Shown here: positions 20,501 through 32,491 of the stretch, piece after piece
Layout: each line of letters starts with the position of its first letter
Numbering within the stretch: the first letter of the stretch is position 1
Source of the DNA: Mesorhabditis belari
Lineage: Eukaryota > Nematoda > Chromadorea > Rhabditida > Rhabditidae
Assembly: GCA_958450365.1 (NCBI GenBank)
Contig: CAUEEP010000742.1
Coordinates: 5,251,001 to 5,315,000, forward strand
Direction: 5' to 3'
Length of the DNA: 64,000 nucleotides
Position numbers and translations under genes: made by a program
Notes under the pieces: generated by a model
Told to the model about the DNA's origin: nothing
Database searches by the model: none
Seen by the model: only the letters and a program-made list of their open reading frames with translations

Positions 20501-23500
20501 GGGTTTGGGAAATGTGTGCACATTTGCCCTTATGGACACTGGGAAACATGGGGATCCCACTTGGGGAGTCACCGAGAATAATCAGCAACCAGGTAGTAAG
20601 ATTTTATGCATTTAGAACTCTTAATGAGTTTTTTGATGTTAAAATATAACCTTTAGCTCCAGAGCGAATCCAAAACATCGTGCCAGCGTTGAACGGAAAA
20701 ACAGAGCTCTCAGTTCTTCACTTTGCCACCACGAATCCCGAATGGGAACCGCCAAAGGAGTCGGAAAAATTCATGAGTCGATTCAAGAATCGCGTGAGTT
20801 TGAGACGATTATAGATCTAGCTTAATAAGCAATTCATTACTATTATGCACTTATAGATGGATCAAGAAGCGGCCGCACTTCGAAACGCCGTTCCCGGACG
20901 AAATCTCTTATTGGAGTCAGTTCAATCACTCCTCGTCCCACTTCCACAACCAATTTCTTCACAAGGAGGAGCTTGCATTGGAGATGGTAAAAAAAAAGAA
21001 AATTTGTCTTTACCGAGAAATTCCAAAAACGTTTCTAGCTCTTCATCGAGTCGATGGCCCATTGGAGAACAGTCGTTGTCTATTCACGAGTCTTTCTCGA
21101 AGCAATCCAATGGCGAGCAGTTTAAGCAATAGCTTGAGACAAAGTGGTGGGTTAAAAAAGGGAAATTAAATGAAAAATAATTTCAAAAGTATTTGAAATG
21201 CTCAATGTATAGGAATCGAAATGGAAACAGCATCATCGGATATGAGAGTGCAAGCTTTATTCATCAGAGAGCTTCACTCGGAAAGCATTCGTCACAGCAC
21301 TCACAGACAGTCGGTTTTTAAACTTTAAACAAATTTAAAGATATTAAGTTGGCAAGAAAGTTTTTTTTTTGTTTCGTTTTTGACATCACTAAAAGAATTT
21401 AGCCATTAAACTAAAAAGTATTTATTAATGCCTATGATTCTCCTCAACTTTTGGCTATAAGTCAAATCTCATGTTTGTAGAAATCGGGAGCTAGAGCTAG
21501 AGGCAACTCAAATTCAAAGTCGCTGACTTCGGAGAATCTTTGCATGAAGATTGCATTGTAAATTGTGCATTATTGGCTTGGCGCCTATGAAATGTCGGAT
21601 TTTTTGTTCCACCATAAATCACTCTGATTTTTTAGAATTAAATCAATCTATTTTTTAGTGGAGAATGAAAAAATCTATAGTGAAACAATGAAAAGGGAGT
21701 GCAAGAAAATTGGTGCAACTTTAAAGTCCATTCAAATACGTTAACCACCATGAAATCCCTTCAGATTTCATAGTTGAATAGAGATTATTTCCTATATTCT
21801 AGAGTTTAATTTTTAGGCAAATCTATGGTAAAAGCTTCGAGAAACAGCTTTTTTTTGTTATAACCTCAAAATTGGGTAATTGAAAATTGAAATTTTTACA
21901 GGGTGTCCCAAAGAAAAAAATGCACTTCGGGTCAAATTTTAAAAATATTTTTGGTGGCTCAAATCTTATACATTACAGATTCATATAATGTAGATGGATG
22001 AAGTGTTTGGCTAAAAAGCTTAGTTTATATATTAACTCTAGTATAACACTACGATGCCAGGGCAAAGTTTCAAGTTTATGGCAAAAATCTGATGGTGGTG
22101 GTGGCTCAGAAAAATCATTTTCACACCATACTTACTACCTTGAGCCACCAAAAATATTTTTTAAATTTGACCCGAAGTGGTTTTTTTCTTTGGAACACCC
22201 TGTAGTGTCGTTTCATGAGTTTTTGCTGCCCCTGCGGACCGAAATCCTTGGGATGAATCCAAAAATTCACAGCGGCCCCCTTCAGCACCCTTTTACAGGC
22301 ACTTGGGATCCCATTTCGACCGGCGGAGAACCCACCATTGTGGCCAAAATGAGCCGGAACTGGGTTTGCCAATTCTACAGCCGAAGGTTAGTTTTGGGAA
22401 GCGGTGACCACATGGGGCAGACAACGGATTGGTTACCGGATGACCCAAAATGGACGCTTCCGATTGGCCCAGTGAAAAAAGAACGGTATCTGCTAACACA
22501 ATATGCCAGATCGAGTGCGATTGTACTCGCGCACAGGGAACACACAGTACACAAAAAGTGGATCGTATGCCAGATCGAGTGCGATTGTGCTCGCGAACAG
22601 GGAACACACAGTACACAACAAGAGGATAGCTGTGTGTTCCCTGTTCGCGAGTACAATCGCACTCGATCTGGCATATTGTGTTAGCAGATACCGTTCTTTT
22701 TTCACTGGGCCAATCGGAAGCGTCCATTTTGGGTCATCCGGTAACCAATCCGTTGTCTGCCCCATGTGGTCACCGCTTCCCAAAACTAACCTCGGCTGTA
22801 GAATTGGCAAACCCAGTTCCGGCTCATTTTGGCCACAATGGTGGGTTCTCCGCCGGTCGAAATGGGATCCCAAGTGCCTGTAAAAGGGTGCTGAAGGGGG
22901 CCGCTGTGAATTTTTGGATTCATCCCAAGGATTTCGGTCCGCAGGGGCAGCAAAACATGAGGTTCAAAAAACTTTAACATTTTTGAAAAATCCGACGTTT
23001 CATAGGCGTTAAGCCAATATAAAAAGATCTAGAAAAAGTTGTATAGATTTAAATAAGCGATAGTTAGGTAGACATCTGGTTTATACGGCAGATGTAAAAG
23101 GGTTTCCCACCGAAGCCTCCCCACGTTCTCGCCAAGCTTTTCTTTATACAATGCCAGGACGAACATCCCATTATAAGTAATTGATTGTAAGTAGTTTTAC
23201 TCCTTGATTTGATGCTCGTTATTCATTGCCGAGGGTTTTTTTATCTCTTCGTCTTTGAGGTTTTTCATATCGTCTCTAAAACGATGAAGCCACTTATAAA
23301 CCATTTGATTCATAAGAATACATTACCAATTTTGCAGCATATAAAAATTGAAGGATTAAGTCAGTAATTTATCCAACGAAAACCAGTAGACACGCAATCG
23401 ATAAGTGGCCCATCTTTTGTGATGAATATTAAAAATTTAAAAAAAAGAGAAACCCAAAAAACGTGTACTGTTGCCAATTAGTGTTACAATTATAACAAAA

Positions 23501-24325
23501 AAAATTCAATTCTTAGCGCTTTGCTTAAAGCCGGAAGCCTGACCGAAAAAAGAGTTTAGCTGCCGAGAAAAAAAAGCTTTCTTGTCAACCTAGTATATAA
23601 TAGTAAAAGATTTATTATTTATAACTTCATTTATAGTTTATTTATTTATAGATATATAGTTTGATTGGATCATTCTTTCCAGAAACTACAATTCATTTGC
23701 CGGGCCGAGTCAGAGTGTTTTCGGCGTCCCACAAATGAGCGAGTTTACCGACTCGACCGGGGAAAGATTTGGAGGTAATTTTAAGATCACCAAGCACAGC
23801 AAGTAGATTTTAAAATAAAAAAAAAAGTTATGAAACTTTTGCTCAGGACAAAGCGTTTTGGGACGATCGATGATTCGATCGGCTGCGCGACCGACACAGC
23901 AATCACAACAAGGTGGCGGTGGCTCACAACATACAAGTCCCGCGCATCAGGGTTCGTTTTTTGAGGGCAGATTTGAGAAAGCATAGTGTGATAAAGTGAA
24001 AGCTTAACCGTTCTTCAAGTCCATATTTGAAAATTTAGCTAATCTCCCGTTCCGAGGATTGACTCGTTTGGTGGAACATGATGAAACCGAAAAGGAGAAT
24101 GAGGAGGTCAGCGCATTGCACTCTTTCATCTTATTCAATCAATTTAGTAATTAGAGCTTTGAAAACTTAATCCAAGGCTTGTCTTTGAATTCTCTGAAAT
24201 CATTTCATTTACAGAGCCTACCTCGAGTGAGTCCAGCCAATGCGGCATATCATGATGAACGAGAATCCGATCTTGATTCGGATGACGATGATGATGGACG
24301 TCCACCTTTATCTTTTAGCGCATAG
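17509..24325 (+). CDS. atg-9: Autophagy-related protein 9 (lipid scramblase of autophagy vesicles)
   Basis: The start MPLLGRKKNRNTYQ is spliced to an acidic N-terminal region, then the ATG9 core: SLAQFVFIGFFIVIFSTFF-like TM1, IIIAIAMAVIFWASRVIK (TM2), QEFYTHALSIEDNQLSNLTW, RFKNYFVALVNQR, the re-entrant and TM segments around YLGLFNLIFFPLIFLYQLLY, FYSPLGEILAKNVAFVAGA, LTVMTVAGVVMIVCRSLIA, LLSHAASELHYLPVEWKG and the C-terminal helix FLIENSEGVEGLGNVCTFAL. The tail is Ser/Gln-rich and ends DLDSDDDDDGRPPLSFSA, as is usual for metazoan ATG9. ATG9 is a trimeric scramblase on Golgi-derived vesicles that seed autophagosomes and works with ATG2. Introns are about 50-100 nt, except that of 21313-23681, which holds nested transposons. 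The exon just before it ends ESIRHSTHRQ and joins NYNSFAGPSQSVFG in phase. Confidence 0.95.
21899..22202. mobile_element. 304-bp MITE with CAGGGTGTCCCAAAG ends
   Basis: Inverted repeats of about 75 bp start CAGGGTGTCCCAAAGAAAAA on the left and end TTTCTTTGGAACACCCTG on the right, with TA on both sides (21897-21898 and 22203-22204). This is the classic Tc1/mariner non-autonomous form. It is inserted inside the larger mariner-like element. Confidence 0.9.
22213..22958. repeat. Large palindrome (about 330-bp arms)
   Basis: The segment from TTTGCTGCCCCTGCGGACCG on the left is repeated nearly perfectly in inverted orientation, ending CGGTCCGCAGGGGCAGCAAA on the right. The centre has a roughly 60-bp unit beginning ATGCCAGATCGAGTGCGATT, present twice on the left and once inverted on the right. 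GC content is visibly higher than the surrounding intron. Long reading frames on both strands mirror each other because of the palindrome and are not genes. Confidence 0.9.
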
Positions 24326-24769
24326 ATACATCTATTGACGAGTTTTTTCTGTACTAGTTTTCTTTTCTTTCTATTACCCTCTTTCTTCTCGAAATTTGCA
24401 TATTATTAGCCTATCACGTTACAAAATTATCTCTAGACTGAAATTTTCAGGTATGCAGCTAGTTCTAGTTGAGAATTCAAATCCCAATGGCCCAGGACCC
24501 AGCTTGCCAATTAATTTCTTTGTTTCTTTTTCACTAGTCACCTAAATTTTCTTGGTATCTCAAGGGTTTTTTTTTGTTTAAAAATCTTCCTTTTTTTGGG
24601 TAGCTCGAGCCTTTTCCCCACTCTACCGAAATCTTCTCACTTTGTCACTGAAAGATTGCTCATTTTTTTGTGTGTGGATTTTATTTCTTCTTCTATGAAC
24701 ATAATGTAAATAAATGGGTTTATTAAAAGAAAATACACTATTTATTACATGAAAAAATACAGAAATCAT

Positions 24770-27700
24770 TTATCCATTATTGTTCTCCCAATCCAATTCG
24801 TCGTCCGGCTTACAACCGTGGTTTTTCATCGACAATTGTAACATCTAAATAGTTTTGATGCTTTACAAATCTAAGTACTTTGTGCTCACCTGAAAACGTA
24901 CTCTTTCTGGCATATCTTTTTAATAGATTATGAGCTATTCACTGGCACGAATTGAGTGTGCCAGATAGGGTGCGTTTCGATTGAATGCTTAGCATACCTG
25001 TGTCAAGTAAACATAATCAGGATGTGATTGATAAGAAAGACAATCAATGTACTTCAAAAGTCTCTTGAATTCCGCCTGTAATTCCTGGAATATAAGATTT
25101 TTGAAGCGTTGGTTAGTAGTGGTAAAGCTGTGAAATAAACAAATTGTAAATGTGCTTTGAGTGATCATCAACATCAGCAGCATATGTGCAACAAATAACG
25201 GCAGTGAAAAGCTTGTTTAGAAATAAATGTCACTGATAAATCCACGCACTTTCGGTGTGTATTTCAAAGAGATCACTCGTGCCATCACCGATCCTCGACT
25301 CTTCTTTCATCACTCTCGCCTCATCGCGTTGTTTTCGATGTAAATGGGACCACGGTAGAAAACCTGAAGTCACATTGCATACAAAAGGCTTTTTCATTTC
25401 GCTCACCTGTAATAAATTCGATTGTCATATAAAACCAGCTCTCAATGTCATCTTTCAATGATTGCTCCTTCTCGTTGTGAGCCGCCAGAGAGGCGTATCG
25501 TGTTGTGCCTCTGAAAGTTGTGAAAGAATTGATGAATGTTGAATATGAGACTCTTACGATTAGCTTTACTTGTTGGTCAACTCTAGAACACTTAAAATTG
25601 TACATTTTCCCTCAATAGGGAAGAGTAGTAGGTGGCTTAAAATTGGAAAATTGTAAATTTCCCCTCACTAGGAATTTCGAAACGAGACCTAGTCCATCCG
25701 AAAGAAAATCGAACGGGGAATCCGAATCTTTAATCAAAATCTGCAGCATAGCTCACAAACACTAGATTTCTTGCATCAAAGTTTTTGCGATACATTCTTT
25801 AGCTGAGTTTACGTGGTGACGGTGAAATCAGCTGCTTTCGACCGTCGTGGTGTAGAGGATAATGTGCTTGTCGGAGAAGTGGCTCGATTTCGAGTAAGAT
25901 TTTCGAGTAAGTAAGTTCAGTAGTAAGTTCAGTAGTAAGTTCAGTAGTAAGTTCGAATCCCTCACTTGTAAACCTTTTGCAAGCATAAAGATAGAATGCC
26001 TGCTCGCTGTTTTTAAAGAAACTTTTCTAAGTCTGCGAGCTATTGAGCAGATTTTGATTATGGATTCGGATTCCCCGTTCGATTTTCTATCTCGGATGCG
26101 TTAGATCTCGTTTCAAAGTCCCTTGACCTTGTACTCTTCCCTAGTGAGAACTCACTTAAACGAAACTTTCGTTCTTGGTGTTTTGAATTGTCCTTTTTCA
26201 TCACGATACGATCGACACAAACCAAAATCGACCAAATAAACGCGCAAATCTTTAGATGAACATCCGGGTGCGAGACAGAAATTTGAGGCCTAGATTTGAA
26301 ATCGATTTGAAATCGCTTTTAAACGGGCAATCTTTCTTCACACCTTGATATCTCGATGGATGAATCCCAATTGATGCAATTGTTGAATGGCTTCCAGACA
26401 TTTCAGAGATAATCTCAAAGCGGTTGAAAGGGAGAAGCGATCACCGACAAATAAATATCTCAAATGGCAAAGATTTTGGCCCATCTGTAAATGAATTCCG
26501 ATAAATTGATGAATTTTTAGAATCATTTTACAAAATTCCGACCTCGGCCTATGATTTGAAGGAATGGGAAGGCATATTTGATTGTATTTGATTGTATTTG
26601 ATTGTATTTGATTGTATTTGATTGTATTTGATTGTATTTGATTGTATTTGATTGTATTTGATTGTATTTGATTGTATTAACTCTCACCAGATGCATGACG
26701 ATAAACTTGAAGTGATTCTCGATTTTCCCTCGATCGATCATATGCGCAAAATTGGGCAAATCGGCCTATGATTTGAAGGAATGAGAAGGCATATTTGATT
26801 GTATTAAAATAGAAATAGAATTGAAATTGATTGTAGAGCTTGTTTACCTTAGCCGCTTTCGATAAAACAACACAATCCATATCCAAACCGTGTGAATGAC
26901 TATCGCAAACCTCCAATTTCACCGCAAACCCTTTCCCGTCACAATGCCGTAAAACCTGAAAGAAAGAGGCCGTGATTTCATAAGGAAATCTCGAAATCTA
27001 CATTTAAATCGTTAACTTAGACTTTTATCGTACAGCTTTTATGGTACTTTTATCTTTTATCGTACAGCCTACCTCGTAAACAGCCCCAAATCGCCCCTGC
27101 GCGATCTTCTTTCCCACCGCGTACTTGTCGCATCTACCTGAAAAGATTCCCTTTCTTTCCCTTTACAAAAGAAATTTCCAAAGTTTGATCCACTCAAGTT
27201 CCCCACCAACAATCAAATGGTTTGTGTCGGGTAATCGATCCAGAAACACAGGCTCCATCTCATCCTCTCCACCGTTCTCCTTATCACTCCGGCGTATCTG
27301 AAAACCTTTTCATATTCGATTAATCGTAAAAATTTTCTCAATTTCTCAAAATTGATTCAAATCAAATGTTTAATGTGTGTTTTGAAAACAAATACAAAAC
27401 ACCAACACATAAACAATCGGGCGGTAAACGGGAGCGAGAGCCCGAGGCTCCGACTGAAGTGGTCACCATTTAGTGAAAGGATTACTATAGCCAGTGAATG
27501 TAAATCTCGTTTCGAATTTATTCAGTCGATCAGCTGTTGCCGTAAGCAAAGTTCCGAAGCATTTCAATTCCCGCAAAAGAAAAAAAGCGGAACACAAGGC
27601 AAACGAAATAAAAGAAAAGCAAAGAAATTTTCTCTTTTCTCTCTCTTTTTCGTTTCGAAGAGCGACTTCCGATGTTTTGTTTGGATTTCTGAGGGTTTTT

Positions 27701-29810
27701 CCGTAGATTTTCTGCTTTTCTTTCTAATTCTCCGGAATTTCTTCCAAATCTCCGTCTTTCTTTGAGTAGGAAAGCCGAGTAAATGCTGACCAGAAGGTCG
27801 CGCACAAAACTCTCAAAAATATACTCGCATCACTGGGAAATGATAGGAAAAGTTTTGACTGATGGTGATGTTGAAAAGGAGGATTTTGATTGAAAGGAGT
27901 ACATTGAGATTCGAGGCGGATTTGTTGAAATAGTGCCAAGGCATAAAAATTGAGTAGCTTACAAGCTTAAAAGAGAGTTGCATTTTAGAGAATTTGCAAA
28001 TGCATGCAAATTTAAGAAAACCATTGAAATTTGAATTATCCACCCCAGATAGGTCAGTCATTTCATTGCAAAAATCATTAGTTTTCATGTTCCTTTTTTG
28101 CAGGATTTTCAAAGATTTCTCGTATCCATGAAAAGCATGAGAATATCTCATATGAAAGATCAGCTGTTGCACGTGTTTTCAACCCGACAATCTCACATTC
28201 CTCAGTTTTTATTCAAGAAAAACAATGAGTGCATTTTGAGAGTTCAAAGTAGCAATTTAAGCAAAAGTGAGTGATCAGCAATAGCTTTGGACAGCAAGGA
28301 AAACAAAAATTTGATGAAAAAATCTGTATAGAGATCTTGGCTACAATAAAGTTCTTGTGTGATTGACCTGAACAGCTTGCCTAGCCTGTCCTAGTCATAG
28401 GGCCCAATTCGCACATCCTTGAAGGTCAAATACCGGAATTACAAGGCGATCAAAAAGTTCCCGCACACTTTACAAAAGAAACTCAATTTTTCAGCTAAAA
28501 TCCGAATCGAAATTTGATTTACTATATCGTATTTTGAAGCTGAAATTCTGGGAAGCATTTCTACACTTAAACCATCCCGATCAGAGGCACTAAGCTCTCC
28601 AAAGAAGCATTTTAACCCGACAATCTCACATTCCTCAGTTTTTATTCAAGAAAAACAATGAGTGCATTTTGAGAGTTCAAAAGTAGCAATTTAAGCAAAA
28701 GTGAGTGATCAGCAATAGCTTTGGACAACAAGGAAAACAAATTGGACTTTGGACAGAAAGGAAAACAAAAATTTGGTGAAAAAATCTGTATAGAGATCTT
28801 GGCTACAATAAAGCTTATAGAAGGACTGAGCAAAATAGAAAACGAGAATGAGAATGAGTAGAAAAGTGATTTGGAGAGACTGAATTATGGCCTTGATTTC
28901 CTATATTCTAAAAATCCATAAAAGTGGTTGATAAAGGGGAAAAAATTGATTCATAAAAGTCTCAGACTGTGGCTCAAGCCAGAAATCTCTTTCTCCTCCC
29001 TTTAGAAAGTGCTAAACAAGTAAAAAAAGAGGCAAAAATGAGAATGAATCCCTTCTTTTTTTCCCCTAACACATCTGGTTGAAACACATTTGGTTTCGAG
29101 ACTTTTCTTATGGTTTTCTCGCTTTCTTTTGTTTAAGAAAAAGTGGAAACCCTCATAAATTAAGGAAGAACCCCATAAAATGGCACTAAAGGAGAAATTC
29201 GAAGAGATTTCCTAATGGGATAAGCGTCCCTAAGCTCATAAAGTTTGCATAAAACTTAATTTGATTGGAAGGAAATCTTTGGGCGTCTAAAAGTATGGAT
29301 GAGATTCTCCATCATTTGAATTAAACCAGGAATCGGCAAGCCTACTGAAGCTCAGCTCCAATGTCTATGTGATGCCTCCCCATATGGGCTCACACTTTCA
29401 GAGTTTCATTGTTTAAGTTCTGCTGTTTGAGGCTATGCTATCCCTATGGGGCTTATAACAGGAATGGTTACCTGACTCATAGGGACACAATCCAAACTGA
29501 ACCGACACACAAAGAACACCTCGATGGACATTTTAGACAGGGACTTTCTTTACATTTTACACTTTACACAGAGGACGGAAGCCAAAAGTTTGCTTCCGTG
29601 GGTTTTCGGATACGGAGAATCGAATGGCGGTGTTTATATAAATCCTTAATTTGTCGTCACAGTTAGCCAGCAATATTTGAATATTTGTAAGTAAATTTCA
29701 ATTTTGTAAACCCCCACCTCTCCATGCTCATCATTCGTCTCCCAATGCTTCATGATCGTCGATTCGACCGGCGAAAGTGGAGACATTGGCGGCGTCTCGA
29801 AGAAAGCCAT
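24770..29810 (-). CDS. CK1-superfamily protein kinase, tau-tubulin-kinase-like nematode type
   Basis: Start MAFFETPPMSPLSPVEST at 29810, then a 2.4-kb intron and the kinase core. KYAVGKKIAQGRFGAVYE gives the Gly-rich loop, GFAVKLEV the lysine, HQLGFIHRDIKASNFCL the catalytic loop and VYLVDFGLCRSYRD the DFG motif. GTTRYASLAAHNEKEQSLKD and DIESWFYMTIEF follow, the usual P+1 and alpha-F signature of CK1/TTBK kinases. The C-terminus reads MPERVRFQMLQLSMKNHG then PDDELDWENNNG, stop TAA at 24770-24772. Nematodes have a large, partly sperm-specific expansion of this group, so the substrate cannot be guessed. Two donors (after exons 1 and 2) read GTGGGG, which is unusual. The splice joining the last two exons is not certain. 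Confidence 0.85.
25840..25962 (+). other. tRNA-like sequence with an expanded middle
   Basis: GTCGTGGTGTAGAGGATAATG resembles a tRNA 5' end plus A box (TGGTGTAGAGG), and AGTTCGAATCCCTCAC a B box/T-arm. Between them a 12-bp unit (AGTTCAGTAGTA) is repeated about three times. It lies in an intron of the CK1-like gene on the opposite strand. It is not a foldable tRNA as it stands. Confidence 0.4.
26546..26806. repeat. Decamer minisatellite and duplicated intron segment
   Basis: At 26577-26680 the 10-bp unit ATTGTATTTG is repeated about ten times almost without error. The flanking block GGCCTATGATTTGAAGGAAT also occurs twice (near 26546 and 26763), so part of the intron was duplicated around the short kinase exon at about 26690-26760. 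Confidence 0.9.
28181..28811. repeat. Direct repeat of about 175 bp within the first CK1-gene intron
   Basis: 28181-28353 and 28614-28811 are nearly identical, beginning AACCCGACAATCTCACATTC. The second copy has an extra 30-bp piece that repeats TTTGGACAGAAAGGAAAAC-like sequence. The 260 bp between them are unrelated. No terminal structure typical of a transposon was seen. Confidence 0.85.
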
Positions 29811-30933
29811 TTTTTCTCAAACTAAAGCAATCAATTGGTGCACAGAAAATTGGTCGATAAGCTAATTTTGTAAGTGTAGAAATTAAGTGAAAAAATACTG
29901 AAAAATCGAAGTCTGAAAGCTAAAGTACACCAATCGAGGGCTAAAATCAGTGGAAATGCCACGAAAACAAAGCCCCTAACACCTAGGCAATGTAATCTGT
30001 TGAGTTGTCCATGAAAACAATGCCGCGTTGTTGAAGGATCTCTATGAGAAAGGGGAATCACGAGGTGAATGTTTTGTCGATTAGAGAATCATCCCTATCA
30101 CCCCTTTTCTTCAGACTATACGGAACAACTGACCCGAGGCTTTTCCTTCCATTCTCTCGATCATCTCCAATCCCTTTCCGTTTCACATTTTTTCATGTTC
30201 TTCCTCATTGCTGACCCCGCAACGAATAGGAAATGATTGCATTCAGCTGTTTGTTGGGGGAAATCTTTTGGCTCTTAGAAATAAATTGCCTATTTACTTG
30301 AATAGGCTGATAGTAGGCGAAAAATATTGTGAAAACACTCTAATCAAAAGTTTTAATCAAACTTTATGGAAATAAACCAGTAAGAACACACTCTAGACAA
30401 GATATTCAGTGTTACAATGACTAGTTGGACACGCCGGTCCTTTTATGGGTTGGGGCTGGGAATACAAAAGGTGGCCGGCGCCGGGATTTGAATCCGAATC
30501 CCGGCGAACGATCTACCAATGAGCTACACCGACACGTATTCCATTGCCGCCAGAGTAGGGCCATATACCTTACTCAATGTCAGGCAACTCCTATCTCCTG
30601 TAATATTGTAATCTGGAAAGCTTCATTCTCAAGCCATCCTATTATAAACGATTACTCGTATACATTCATTGATTTGAGGCACAATTTATTGATCAATATT
30701 TACAAGCAGTTTATTGTGAAGAGGACAAAATGTGTACAACAAAAACCCGGTAAAAATAGGCATTGTTAGGATTAAAAAAAACAAAAGGAAGTAATGAAAT
30801 AGTAATGAAATAGTGCTGGCACGATTACCCAAATTAAATAAGGAGAAATTGCTAATAATGAATGCTTGAAGCTATGCTTTTCCTTTATGATTTTTGTAAA
30901 GTAATTTCAAATAATCGTGCAGCACTTTCTCAG
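29811..30933. other. Spacer between two minus-strand genes
   Basis: Upstream flank of the CK1-like kinase and downstream flank of the methyltransferase gene. It contains the tRNA-like sequence at 30472-30536 but no supported coding region. Confidence 0.45.
30472..30536 (-). other. tRNA-like sequence lacking an anticodon arm
   Basis: The minus strand reads TGTCGGTGTAGCTCATTGG (A-box-like), TAGATCG, then CGCCGGGATTCGGATTC and AAATCCCGGCG, which fold into a long GC-rich stem around a B-box-like loop. The distance between boxes is too short for an anticodon arm. Best explained as a tRNA-derived SINE head or a decayed tRNA. Confidence 0.4.
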
Positions 30934-32491
30934 TCACGATCCACCAATTTGATGGCTTTTACTTGTGAGTGGCACATAAATGACATGTTCAATCACTTTT
31001 TTCGTGATTTCTTGCCCATTGGAGGATTTATCGATTTGGAGGAAAACCTGAAAGTGTTCGGCTTTATTGATTTCAAAAATTACAATCTTATGGCACAGAT
31101 GTGATAACCGGATAGCTGTTGTACTACCTGATTCCCGTGTTGAGGCCCAACCGGGATCAACATCCGACCACCGGGAGCCATTTGGTCGATTAACTGAATA
31201 GCTTGATGACGTTAAAGTTTTTATTCTCTTTCTACCGGTTGTGGAACAGTCTCAGCAGCAGCTCCCACATGAATTGCCGTGTATCCCCCAGGAATCGCAT
31301 GTCCCAATCGGCCATCACCGACAATGATCTCGAGTAAACCCGATGTGAACATATCACTAAATGGTTACAACTAGAGTTACAACTAGAGTTACAACTAGAG
31401 TTTTATCCCAATCTTATCTTTTATCTTTGAATGGTTACAACAAAGATGTCTTCATCATTTTATTGAATCAAGTGATCAAACCTGTGATGCTTTTGAATGT
31501 TCACTTTGCTCACATCAGCCAATTGATCAATGTGCTCAATACCAATCACTTTACCATTTGGAGCAACCTGGAAATGAATGGATACGGTAGATTTGCTATT
31601 ATATTATTCCTCTTTCACAAACCATTCTCGCAAAACAAGCAGTCAGATATCCACTCCCCGATCCGACATCCAACACACGGGCTCCCGGTTTGAGGTGATC
31701 TTTTAGGCCCTCCAAGGCGGCTGCATGCTGCATTAGAAAAGTTATAGATGAATCGAGGATTCTTTACCATATGTGGTGCCGATATTGTGGCATTCCATCC
31801 AATCCCCTGTGGACTGTCTTGATATGGGAGATGTCCTGTGAAATCTCCTCTATCCACCGCCAACATCGCCTTCTCAATTCGATCGTCCGTGAAAATACGG
31901 CTCTCTGGAATTGGATTTTCGAATGAGCTACTCATCTTGGAAATTCATTTTCACCCTTTTTCCCAAAAAGTTTATTAAATGTGTCGAAATGTTTGGATAA
32001 GTCGGGGAAGAAGGAGCTGTATCGCCGTGTTGTTTATGTTACTCTCTCCTCTTCTCTCCTCTTCTGCTTCTCCTCTTCTGCTTCTCTTCTTCTCTTTCTC
32101 CTCTTCTCTTTCTCTTCTTCTCTTTCTCTTCTTCTCTTTCTCCTCTTCTGCTTCTCTCGCAATCCCCCTCTTTTTCTCTCAAAACTCCAAATTTGGCCAA
32201 TTTCTCACGTTTTCTAGGAAAAAAAACTGAATTTAGTTCTCACAAACTTTTCGAACACTTTTTTGTTTGTGGGTTTAGATCTAATAGATTCAAATCAGCT
32301 TTACAGACTCATTTGTCCGAATCTCCTTATCTGTGCTAAACTCCTATCATTTTTACTAGTCTAGCAAAAGCTTTTTCTTTCCCTACCTTTCCTCTAAAAA
32401 CCCAAAATTTTGCCCAAAACCTTTCCCTTAACTCACTTCGCAAATTGGCCACCAATTCGGCGTTCGTATTCCCGCTACTTCTCCACGCCAT
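30934..32491 (-). CDS. pcm-1: Protein-L-isoaspartate O-methyltransferase
   Basis: Start [18 protein letters not shown] at 32491, as in PCMT1 and C. elegans PCM-1. Then [55 protein letters not shown] (SAM-binding motif I), [35 protein letters not shown] and a last exon [17 protein letters not shown] with [13 protein letters not shown], stop at 30934-30936. The length matches the roughly 225-aa family. It methylates isoaspartyl residues in aged proteins with S-adenosylmethionine so that they can revert to aspartate; it is cytosolic. The first splice is unclear: the obvious GTGAGT donor after NLR gives the wrong phase, while a GTTAAG donor seven bases on keeps the frame. The first intron includes a CT-rich simple repeat. 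Confidence 0.95.
31364..31402. repeat. 13-bp tandem repeat in a methyltransferase-gene intron
   Basis: The unit GTTACAACTAGAG is repeated three times in the intron between exons encoding the motif-I region and the EIIVGDG-type segment. Confidence 0.85.
32040..32165. repeat. CT-rich simple repeat
   Basis: Tracts of CTCCTCTTCTGCTTCTC and CTTTCTCTTCTT units, polypurine on the minus strand, within the first intron of the methyltransferase gene. They give a spurious Ser/Leu-rich reading frame on the plus strand. Confidence 0.85.

Larger units (their letters stand above)
21573..23017. mobile_element. Mariner-like element carrying two nested insertions
   Basis: The outer ends TTGGCTTGGCGCCTATGAAA and (inverted, at the right) TTGGCTTAACGCCTATGAAA match over about 32 bp with three differences, and are flanked by TA at 21571-21572 and 23018-23019. 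The interior is interrupted by a 304-bp MITE (21899-22202) and a 746-bp palindrome (22213-22958). Remaining mariner interior is short and lacks a DDD/DDE frame. The complex lies within one ATG9 intron. Confidence 0.85.

Noticed and set aside
22293..22883. Several overlapping 100-140 aa reading frames on both strands
   Set aside because: They are mirror images produced by the large palindrome; no family motif and no consistent strand.
22213..22958. Bacterial contamination or horizontally transferred DNA because of higher GC content
   Set aside because: It is embedded within a TA-flanked eukaryotic transposon inside an ATG9 intron and contains no bacterial-type gene.
27352..27805. Phe/Ser/Lys-rich frames on both strands in the kinase intron
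   Set aside because: Low-complexity TTTC/AAAG DNA translates into these; overlapping frames on both strands with no conserved pattern.
24770..32491. Operon of the kinase and methyltransferase genes (both minus strand)
   Set aside because: The intergenic distance is about 1.1 kb, far above usual nematode operon spacing, and no trans-splice arrangement is evident.
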